Shown here piece after piece: positions 8,605-14,991 of a DNA stretch of 64,000 bases. The notes below the pieces were generated by a model. The model was not told the origin of the DNA. It saw only the letters and a list, made by a program, of their open reading frames with translations, and ran no database searches. Position numbers and translations under genes: made by a program. Each line of letters starts with the position of its first letter. Position 1 is the first letter of the stretch. Source of the DNA: Serratia marcescens (lineage in GTDB: Bacteria; Pseudomonadota; Gammaproteobacteria; Enterobacterales; Enterobacteriaceae); contig JADMXW010000021.1 of NCBI GenBank assembly GCA_015548865.1, positions 1 to 64,000 of the forward strand, in the 5' to 3' direction.

Positions 8605-8937
8605 TTACTGGGAGAGCACGGCCTGAATTTGCGTCAGCGCCTGCTGCGCGGCGTGATCATCGTGACCAAACAAATGTGTCAGCAATGTTGGTGAGAGTGT
8701 GCTGGGACAATATTCCAGTACCACACTACCGGTTGCGGCATTAATGCTACACGTTTTCAGGCACCCATCGGGGTGACACAGTGATTGCAGTGCAGCCAAA
8801 CGGCTCTGGCTGAGTGCGGAGACCAACCGATTAGTAAAACTGAGACGGATACGCCCCGGTATATGGTGCGCTACGGTAACGAAACGGCGTAACGCCATCA
8901 AACTCTGCAAATCATCTGTCGCCATAACAGTGACCAC
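8605..8937 (-). CDS. HMA2-domain protein of the ATPase operon
   Basis: This protein of about 110 residues resembles the N-terminal region of the ATPase encoded downstream. It has HHIPGRIRLSF (about 28-38) and the TGSVVLEYCPS strand (about 69-79), parallel to LHRLPGRLRLRV and IGSVVIEYHPA in the ATPase. This is the HMA_2 family pattern, a ferredoxin-like domain without the CxxC metal motif. It is the first gene of the minus-strand operon. Start choice is uncertain: the GTG at 8937 follows GGGAGG closely, and an in-frame ATG lies at 8925. A role in docking to or regulating the ATPase is inferred from the shared domain. Confidence 0.75.
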   Translation of the reverse strand: MVTVMATDDLQSLMALRRFVTVAHHIPGRIRLSFTNRLVSALSQSRLAALQSLCHPDGCLKTCSINAATGSVVLEYCPSTLSPTLLTHLFGHDDHAAQQALTQIQAVLSQ

Positions 8938-9181
8938 AGCCTCCCTTTGCCAACCTACGTTAATGCCCTTTCAACACCGTGCGATATAGACCCATGCAAT
9001 GCACACAACAGAGCAACAAGGTTGCCCATGCACGACATCAGAAATGTAAATATTTTGCACGAATACAAGGTCACAATAACGTAACACCAAGAGAATCACT
9101 TAAGATTTATGCGGTTAATTGCAGGTTGTTTGTTTTTTATCAATTAGTGAGGTAAAGAGAGGTGATAGACACTCTCACTAC

Positions 9182-9200
9182 GATAATGTAAATTGTTATC
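9182..9200. promoter_or_regulatory. Fur-box-like palindrome
   Basis: GATAATGTAAATTGTTATC matches the 19-base Fur consensus GATAATGATAATCATTATC at 15 positions, including both outer GATAAT/TTATC arms. It lies 12 bases upstream of the HMA2-like gene at 9213 and in the divergent region before the ATPase operon, a position that fits iron-dependent repression of one or both arms. Binding is inferred from sequence only. Confidence 0.65.
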
Positions 9201-9212
9201 ATTCTAATCCTT

Positions 9213-9593
9213 ATGAGTCGCGGCGACATGTCTCCCTATCTACATCAAACTCAAAATCGCATTCGAATTCGCTCCGAATATATTCAGCGCAACCCGGAAC
9301 GCGTTACCGAGACGATTGCGCAATTGCGCCAGATCGCGGGTGTGTTGGAGATTACACATCGGCATTATGCTGGTTCTGTCGCGATTTGTTTCGACAGCAA
9401 AATTCTGTCTGGAGATGCGCTGCTTGCACATATCGAGCCAGAAGGCTGGCTCTCCGTCGCCAGAAACAAAACCTACATCGACAGATCCCTCCATCGCTAC
9501 ACCCGTTCGTTGGCAAAAGGACTGGCATTGATGACGCTGGATATGGCGATTAAAGGGCCGTTAGTCAAACGACTGGTTACGCTTGTGCGTTAA
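9213..9593 (+). CDS. HMA2-like protein divergent from the ATPase operon
   Basis: This 126-residue protein appears to be a third HMA2-type domain in the cluster. It carries QNRIRIRSEYIQRNP (about 12-26), then VLEITHRHYAGSVAICFDS (about 45-63), matching the strand order of the two other HMA2 domains. A C-terminal basic segment (about 85-126) has one weak hydrophobic stretch, KGLALMTLDMAI. The start is uncertain because no strong ribosome binding site precedes 9213, and ATG 9228 is an alternative. The Fur-like box immediately upstream suggests iron control. It resembles the small FezC/HMA-type proteins of ferrosome loci in outline, but homology cannot be proven here. Confidence 0.65.
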   Translation: MSRGDMSPYLHQTQNRIRIRSEYIQRNPERVTETIAQLRQIAGVLEITHRHYAGSVAICFDSKILSGDALLAHIEPEGWLSVARNKTYIDRSLHRYTRSLAKGLALMTLDMAIKGPLVKRLVTLVR

Positions 9594-9616
9594 ACTCCAC
9601 AGATATATCTATCTTC

Positions 9617-9796
9617 TATACCCCAAATAATTCAAATTGCGGGACAAAACGTTTACGTTTTGAACAGCGCTTGCGCTGATTCGTAGGGTGAATCTCAGGA
9701 TGAGATTCATCAATCCCGATGAGCTTACTCAAGGCTGTGATCCGGGTAAGCGAGCGTGGTCAACACACCTGCAACCTGAAGTATGGCGGGTATATA
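9617..9796. repeat. MITE-like intergenic repeat with imperfect terminal inverted repeats
   Basis: The element starts TATACCCCAAATAATTCA and ends in a segment whose reverse complement begins ATATACCCGCCATACTTCA, giving imperfect terminal inverted repeats of about 25 bases. It spans 180 bp between the HMA2-like gene and the exporter. Elements with these ends (ATACCC..ATA.TTCAA.TTGC) are common in intergenic DNA of Yersinia, Serratia, Pectobacterium and relatives. A truncated relative opens the window, and a degraded end lies near 59126. It has no coding capacity. Confidence 0.7.
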
Positions 9797-9858
9797 TGTG
9801 AGAATATAGCGCTTGGTGCCGTATTGAGGCCCGTTGAACGCATTTGGTTGGAGAAAAC

Positions 9859-10485
9859 ATGGCGCTACACCTCTGGCTCGCCTTTGTCGGCGTGATTACC
9901 GTTTTAATTGCCATTCCCGGTCCGTCTGCACTGATCAGCATGACGCACGGCTTACGCTATGGCCGTGGCCGCGCTGCCGCAACCGTGCTGGGTGGTGTGA
10001 CCGCAGCCCTGGTGCTGATGTCACTCTCGGCGCTGGGATTAGGAGCAATATTGGCTGCTTCAACGACAGCGTTTATGATCCTGAAAATCGTGGGTGCGTT
10101 GTACCTGATTTGGCTGGGTATCGCTTCGTGGCGCTCGGCAGCAACAGCTCACACGCCTGAACAGGTGCAGTCTGAGGCTTCGCCTACGCGTCGTTCACTG
10201 TTCCGCAAAGGCTTTCTGGTAGGTATCAGCAACCCGAAGGATCTGTTGTTTTTTGCTGCCCTGTTTCCCAACTTTATCAGCACGACAGAGCCCCATGCAC
10301 TCCAGTTCGCTATTCTGGCGCTGACGTGGATGCTGTTTGATTTCAGCATCATGTTTTTCTATGCCAGCACCGGGCGACATCTGTCGGGGGTATTTAGCAA
10401 TCCACGCCGTATGGCAATGCTCAACCGCACAACTGGCGGCGTGTTTATGCTGGCAGGATCGGCATTAGCGATCTCCAGCCGCTAA
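9859..10485 (+). CDS. LysE/RhtB family amino-acid exporter
   Basis: This 208-residue inner-membrane protein has about six hydrophobic segments. The LysE/RhtB signature is in the first third (AIPGPSALISMTHGLRYGRGRA), with SNPKDLLFFAALFP in the second half. The family exports amino acids such as homoserine, threonine or lysine, but the substrate cannot be read from sequence. Start 9859 is preferred because GGAGAAAAC ends just before it. It is a single gene between the dispersed repeat and a shared terminator, convergent with dhaM. Confidence 0.9.
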   Translation: MALHLWLAFVGVITVLIAIPGPSALISMTHGLRYGRGRAAATVLGGVTAALVLMSLSALGLGAILAASTTAFMILKIVGALYLIWLGIASWRSAATAHTPEQVQSEASPTRRSLFRKGFLVGISNPKDLLFFAALFPNFISTTEPHALQFAILALTWMLFDFSIMFFYASTGRHLSGVFSNPRRMAMLNRTTGGVFMLAGSALAISSR

Positions 10486-10506
10486 AGCAACATGCCATTT
10501 TAGCGT

Positions 10507-10534
10507 TTTACAGTCCCGCGACGCGGGACGTAAA
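10507..10534. terminator. bidirectional terminator between the exporter and dhaM
   Basis: A perfect stem GTCCCGCG/CGCGGGAC at 10513-10529 is flanked by TTTTACA on one side and GTAAACATCAAAA on the other. It lies between two convergent genes, as expected for a shared rho-independent terminator. Confidence 0.7.
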
Positions 10535-10553
10535 CATCAAAATCCCTCATGCT

Positions 10554-11993
10554 TTAGCGACCGATCTCTCCACTGTCATCATTGAAGGTGATCCTCTCGC
10601 CATGTTGCAATGACTGCGTATGACCAAGCTTATCGATAAATACCGGAATGCCCAGCGCCGTCGCCAACATCGCCGCGTGCGAGTTTCTGCCACTGTCGGT
10701 GAAGTAAATGCCTTTTATCCATGCGGGATCTAACAGCACCGTCTCAGAAGGCAGCAATATGTTCGCCACAATCACCATAGGTGTATGGCAGGGCGTGACT
10801 ACGCTGTCTGGCTGATGGTTCAAATGCCGCCAAACCTGCAGACCGACGTCATAGATATCAATATAGCGTTCACGCAGATAGGTATCTTCAATCGCCTGAT
10901 ACTCCTGCGCCAGTGCGCCAATCACCGCCAGCCATAGACTATCAACCTGCGCCGCGTCTTGCCGCATCCGCTCGGCAACGGCATCATACAACTCACCGTC
11001 CTCCAGCATCATGCGCTGTGCCATAAAGATAGCAGCTTCCTTGTCAGAAAGGCGTTGTGCAGTAAAGGTAAACAGTTCATCAAGATCTTGTACCGCAGCA
11101 TCGATTGCTTGTGTCAGCAGGGCTAATTCAGCCTGTGCGCCCAGACAGGCGCGCGGTGTCACTGTTGGCAACTTACGTTCTGTGCGACATACAGTGGCTG
11201 TAACTCGCTGTCCAACGGAATGCGGTTGAAGACGTACCGAAGAAGGGGTTGTCGCTTCGAGACGATCGCCAAAATGATTTTGTGCCAGCGAAGCAAACGC
11301 TTCAATCGCCTGTTGTGCCTGTTCCCCACTTGCCCGTAGCGTAACGTCATCGCCACGCTTGATAGCCAATAACGTAATATTATTCACGCTTTTGCCATTC
11401 ACAGCCTGAGCACCTTTCACCAACTGCACGTCGGCATTATAGCGATTGAGGCAAGTAGCAATAGCCGAGGCCGGGCGCGCATGAATGCCTGCGGGGTTTG
11501 CCACACGCCAGGAAAAGGTGAGTGCTGATGATGGCGTCTCTGTTGTCAAGGCTGTGGGAGAGATGGCTGCCGTCAGCTTATCGTCTTGACTTAACTGATG
11601 ATATTTCGCCACCAACGCTTGATTCGCTTCAGTAATGACCTGGCGAATATCACCACCAGAAGCGGCCATGACAGCCGCTGCTATCGTCCCTTCAACGAGA
11701 GGTGCCGCGCAGACGTGCACTCGGGTTGCATAAGCCTCCCCCAGCAGTTCCAGTGCCATGTCCGTGCTTAAAATCGCACTACCCATGTCAACCATTACCA
11801 GCACGTCATCCTCGTTGTCCATATCCTGAATTGCCGTCATTACGGCAATAGGATCGGTACCAATCGGGTTTTCAGGATCATCAATCCCGGCAGCCACCGC
11901 AAATTTCACACTACCGTGCGTCATCTGTGCAGCCAGCTCTACCACCCCTTCTGCCAATCGCTTACTGTGAGAAACCACCACGATATTGACCAT
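10554..11993 (-). CDS. dhaM: dihydroxyacetone kinase phosphotransfer subunit DhaM
   Basis: This 479-residue fusion phosphocarrier has three parts. It has an EIIA(mannose)-like domain (about 1-130, His9 in VVSHS), an HPr domain (about 158-240, His171 in NPAGIHARPAS) and an N-terminal enzyme-I-like domain (about 270-479, His439 in GRNSHAAML). It relays phosphate from PEP-phosphorylated PTS proteins to ADP bound on DhaL, so dihydroxyacetone is phosphorylated without free ATP. Length and order match E. coli DhaM (472 residues). It is the last gene of the dha operon, 35 bp after dhaL, and probably ends at the hairpin near 10507. Confidence 0.96.
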   Translation of the reverse strand: MVNIVVVSHSKRLAEGVVELAAQMTHGSVKFAVAAGIDDPENPIGTDPIAVMTAIQDMDNEDDVLVMVDMGSAILSTDMALELLGEAYATRVHVCAAPLVEGTIAAAVMAASGGDIRQVITEANQALVAKYHQLSQDDKLTAAISPTALTTETPSSALTFSWRVANPAGIHARPASAIATCLNRYNADVQLVKGAQAVNGKSVNNITLLAIKRGDDVTLRASGEQAQQAIEAFASLAQNHFGDRLEATTPSSVRLQPHSVGQRVTATVCRTERKLPTVTPRACLGAQAELALLTQAIDAAVQDLDELFTFTAQRLSDKEAAIFMAQRMMLEDGELYDAVAERMRQDAAQVDSLWLAVIGALAQEYQAIEDTYLRERYIDIYDVGLQVWRHLNHQPDSVVTPCHTPMVIVANILLPSETVLLDPAWIKGIYFTDSGRNSHAAMLATALGIPVFIDKLGHTQSLQHGERITFNDDSGEIGR

Positions 11994-12028
11994 TTTCTAC
12001 AGCCTTACCCAGTCGGGTTATCAGGGGA

Positions 12029-12658
12029 TCACATATCCACGACATCACAGAGTGTTTTAAACAACAGATAGCTGGACGTAGCACCAGGATCTTGATGTCC
12101 GATGGAGCGTTCCCCAAGATAACTGGCCCGGCCTTTTGCCGCGCGCATTGGAATTGTGCTCTTCATTCCCTGCTCCGCCGCTTGTAACGCATCCGAGAGT
12201 GAAGAGGAAAGCGGGCTCTCTTGCCGAGTCTTTAGTGATTCCACAATCGCACTGAGCGTATCTACCATGGTTTTATCGCCTGGGTGTGCCATACCTCGCG
12301 CGATAATACGCTCTGTTCCTTCCTGATACATATGGTAGAGATCCGTTACCGTCAGTTCTTCTTTTGCCATGACGGTTTCTGCCGCTTTGATAAAAAAGGT
12401 GCCATACAGAGGTCCGCTGGCGCCACCAATGGTAGAAAGCAGCACCATGCCGGTATTCTTCATAATGGTGCCGATATCTTTATCCGCCAGCGTCGGCAGC
12501 TTTTCCTTTACCTTCCTAAAGCCACGGTTCATGTTCAATCCATGATCTGCATCGCCAATTTCACGATCCAAATCAGTAAGGAACTCTTGCTGTTTTTCAA
12601 ATACATCGGCTGAAGCGTCCAGCCAGGAGATCACCTTGTTTTTCGTTACCACCATCAT
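12029..12658 (-). CDS. dhaL: dihydroxyacetone kinase ADP-binding subunit DhaL
   Basis: This 209-residue protein carries the DhaL signature REIGDADHGLNMNRGF, whose Asp residues bind Mg-ADP, then GGASGPLYGTFF and the C-terminal GRASYLGERSIGHQDPGA. In PTS-type enzymes ADP stays bound as a cofactor and is rephosphorylated by DhaM. A second ATG three bases downstream is an equally good start behind GAGG. It follows dhaK after a 93-bp gap containing a hairpin. Confidence 0.96.
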   Translation of the reverse strand: MMVVTKNKVISWLDASADVFEKQQEFLTDLDREIGDADHGLNMNRGFRKVKEKLPTLADKDIGTIMKNTGMVLLSTIGGASGPLYGTFFIKAAETVMAKEELTVTDLYHMYQEGTERIIARGMAHPGDKTMVDTLSAIVESLKTRQESPLSSSLSDALQAAEQGMKSTIPMRAAKGRASYLGERSIGHQDPGATSSYLLFKTLCDVVDM

Positions 12659-12715
12659 CGCACCTCAGTTTTTACCGCATCAACGCCGGATGCAGGCTGC
12701 ACTGCATTTCCGCGA

Positions 12716-12740
12716 GAGCTGCCACCGTTAGCGGCAGCTC
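12716..12740. promoter_or_regulatory. intercistronic hairpin between dhaK and dhaL
   Basis: Perfect 8-bp stem GAGCTGCC/GGCAGCTC with a 9-base loop. No U-tract follows in the direction of transcription. It is more likely an mRNA stability or processing element, or a small palindromic repeat, than a strong terminator. Confidence 0.5.
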
Positions 12741-12751
12741 GCTTGATTTAA

Positions 12752-13816
12752 CTACATTTTCCATCTCAGCGCCGGAGTGCTGACCGGGAAATCCCACAGG
12801 GAGAGCATTTCGTCATCCGCTTTCAGCACTGTGATGGAGACGCCCTGCATATCAATCGCGCTGCAATAGGTTCCAACCAGATTGCGCGCAATGTTGATCT
12901 GCTTCGCCGCCAAAACCTCTGCCACTTTGCGATAAACGCCATATAGCTCCGAAGCAGGCGTAGCTCCTAGACCGTTAACCAACACAATGACATTGTCACC
13001 TGCATTGAGCGGCGTTGTAGTACGGGTATCGTCAATCCATTCGCCTTTTTTTCGATCCCATTGTCGTAACGTCCGCACATAAGGTGTGTTATCGAGAATT
13101 TCATCCAGCATGGCGCTGACGATAGTATCGCCATCAGTATATTTCTCCCGGCGAATACCGGGTTCACCGTGAATACCAATGCCGAATTCGATCTCATCTT
13201 CCGGCAAAGAGAAGCTGGGCTTGCCCGCCGCAGGCACGGTGCATGAGGAAAGTGCCACACCGATGGAGCGTCCCTGGTTGGCAATACGTGTCGCCAAGGC
13301 TGCACATTGATCCAGGCTATACCCCTCTTCTGCCGCTGCGCCCAGCAGTTTCTCCGCCAGCACAGTGGTAGCAACACCCCGACGACCCGCGGTATACAAA
13401 CTGTCTTTCACCGCAACATCATCATCAATAACGGCCACCTGTACGGCAATGCCTTCACCATGCAACAACTCAGCAGCCGTCTCAAAATTAAGGATATCCC
13501 CGGTATAGTTTTTAATCAGCAACAGTACGCCATTATCATTGCTGATATTCTGGGCACATTCATACATTTGATCAGGCGTAGGTGAGGTAAAAATATGGCC
13601 GGGGCACGCGCCATCCAGCATGCCAAAACCGACAAAACCGGCGTGCATAGGCTCATGCCCGGAGCCTCCGCCGGAGAGCAATACCACTTTAGGTTTGTTC
13701 GAACGACGACAGACATAGAAAGGCTCGGTATTAACCGTCAATTCGGGGTGTGCGAGTGCAAAACCTTCAAGCTGTTCTCTGACAACATCATCAACCTTGT
13801 TGATTAGCTTTTTCAT
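12752..13816 (-). CDS. dhaK: dihydroxyacetone kinase substrate-binding subunit DhaK
   Basis: This 354-residue protein forms a covalent hemiaminal with dihydroxyacetone. The catalytic His is His216 in FGIGIHGEPG. SGGGSGHEPMHAGFVG (about 48-63) and the LLLIKNYTGD stretch belong to the Kaufman family of DhaK. The start at 13816 (MKKLINKV) is chosen because AGAGGAAGGG precedes it and the length then matches E. coli DhaK (356). The upstream open-frame extension is not protein-like. It acts in glycerol/dihydroxyacetone catabolism with DhaL and DhaM, and the facilitator gene just upstream would supply substrate. Confidence 0.96.
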   Translation of the reverse strand: MKKLINKVDDVVREQLEGFALAHPELTVNTEPFYVCRRSNKPKVVLLSGGGSGHEPMHAGFVGFGMLDGACPGHIFTSPTPDQMYECAQNISNDNGVLLLIKNYTGDILNFETAAELLHGEGIAVQVAVIDDDVAVKDSLYTAGRRGVATTVLAEKLLGAAAEEGYSLDQCAALATRIANQGRSIGVALSSCTVPAAGKPSFSLPEDEIEFGIGIHGEPGIRREKYTDGDTIVSAMLDEILDNTPYVRTLRQWDRKKGEWIDDTRTTTPLNAGDNVIVLVNGLGATPASELYGVYRKVAEVLAAKQINIARNLVGTYCSAIDMQGVSITVLKADDEMLSLWDFPVSTPALRWKM

Positions 13817-13887
13817 GACCCTTCCTCTTGATGAACGCCCTTTCACGGGGAAAGAGCGACGTCCATGGGTGAGCGGAGAACCGCCCG

Positions 13888-14607
13888 TTAGGCAAAAACA
13901 GGTAAAAATTTGTAGCACAGCGCACCGATACCACCACCAATCAGCGGACCGACAATCGGTACCCAGGCATAGCCCCAATCGGAATGCCCTTTATTTTTGA
14001 TTGGCAGTAGGGCATGAGCAATTCTCGGCCCTAAATCACGCGCCGGGTTGATGGCATAGCCCGTAGGGCCCCCTAACGACAGGCCAATGCTATAGACCAG
14101 AATCCCCACCGCAAACGGACCAAAACCGGACGCAATCCCGTTGTGAGAATTAAAAATCCCCAGTACGCCAAAGACTAAAACAGCAGTACCGATAATTTCT
14201 GTGACCATGTTCCACTTAAAGTCGCGCACCGCCGGTCCGGTGGAAAAAGTCGCCAATATGAGTCCGGCATCGTCAGTCACATCGTAGTGACGTTTGTAGG
14301 TAAGATAGACCAGAATAGAACCGAGAAAGGCACCGATACACTGAGCAATGACATAGGCCAATGCCATGGTGCCGGAGATGCTGCCGTACAGCCACATCCC
14401 AAATGTGACGGCCGGATTCAGATGCGCCCCACTCACCCAGCCCGTGATATATACGGCGATTGCTACTGCAAATCCCCACCCGGCGGTAATAACGATCCAG
14501 CCGCTATTACCGCCCTTGGTACGCGCTAACACCACGTTGGCTACTACACCGTTGCCAAGCAGTATCAGCACCATGGTGCCAATCAATTCTGCAAGAAAAG
14601 CGTTCAT
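13888..14607 (-). CDS. aquaglyceroporin (GlpF-like)
   Basis: This 239-residue MIP-family channel has both pore motifs: HLNPAVTFG in the first half and GYAINPARDLGPR in the second. The Asp after the second NPAR is typical of glycerol-conducting members. About six membrane segments are visible. It starts at 14607 after AAGGA. It is the first gene of a likely operon with dhaK, dhaL and dhaM, so its inferred job is uptake of glycerol and perhaps dihydroxyacetone. It is a dha-linked GlpF relative, not necessarily the glpFK copy. Confidence 0.93.
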   Translation of the reverse strand: MNAFLAELIGTMVLILLGNGVVANVVLARTKGGNSGWIVITAGWGFAVAIAVYITGWVSGAHLNPAVTFGMWLYGSISGTMALAYVIAQCIGAFLGSILVYLTYKRHYDVTDDAGLILATFSTGPAVRDFKWNMVTEIIGTAVLVFGVLGIFNSHNGIASGFGPFAVGILVYSIGLSLGGPTGYAINPARDLGPRIAHALLPIKNKGHSDWGYAWVPIVGPLIGGGIGALCYKFLPVFA

Positions 14608-14779
14608 CGTTGTTTCCTTTCGTTTTAGGTTGAGGGAATTACCCACATGACTTAACGAACACGATGAGAGTAGAGAGTGGGGTCAGTGCTGTAAAAAAAG
14701 TTTTTTTGTTCAATTCAGAAACAAATTTTTGCTCAAAAATGTTTCAATAAGGAACATAAAAAAAGCTACCCGTAGTATT

Positions 14780-14797
14780 ATTTGACGCCTGTCAAAT
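14780..14797. promoter_or_regulatory. perfect inverted repeat, candidate DhaR operator
   Basis: ATTTGAC-GCCT-GTCAAAT is a perfect 7-4-7 palindrome midway between the divergent glpF-like and dhaR genes. Its position fits an operator for DhaR or another dimeric regulator. Assignment to DhaR is inferred from location only. Confidence 0.45.
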
Positions 14798-14809
14798 TGA
14801 AGAAAAAGT

Positions 14810-14825
14810 TGTGCAGCAGTTCACA
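14810..14825. promoter_or_regulatory. CRP-like binding site
   Basis: TGTGC-AGCAGT-TCACA differs from the core TGTGA-N6-TCACA at one base and has the correct six-base spacer. It lies between glpF/dhaKLM and dhaR. Catabolite control of glycerol and dihydroxyacetone genes would be sensible, but this is a motif match only. Confidence 0.5.
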
Positions 14826-14991
14826 ATACGCATAAAAAATCATTTATTTCAATAAATTAAATATAGGTAATGGTTTTATATAAAAACCAGCACCGTCGGC
14901 GATATGCGTCACACAACCGGCAAAATATTTCCAAAATGGAACATAAATGCGCTACATATTTTCCAGTGATGGCTCGCGGCAGGAGGTATCT

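Larger units (their letters stand above)
14608..14991. other. divergent regulatory region between the facilitator gene and dhaR
   Basis: A+T-rich, no gene. It contains the palindrome at 14780 and the CRP-like site at 14810. A GTG start for dhaR at 14992 is preceded by AGGAGG at 14981-14986. Confidence 0.6.

Noticed and set aside
13817-13978. 54-residue N-terminal extension of DhaK
   Set aside because: It precedes a strong ribosome binding site and the family start, and its sequence is not protein-like.
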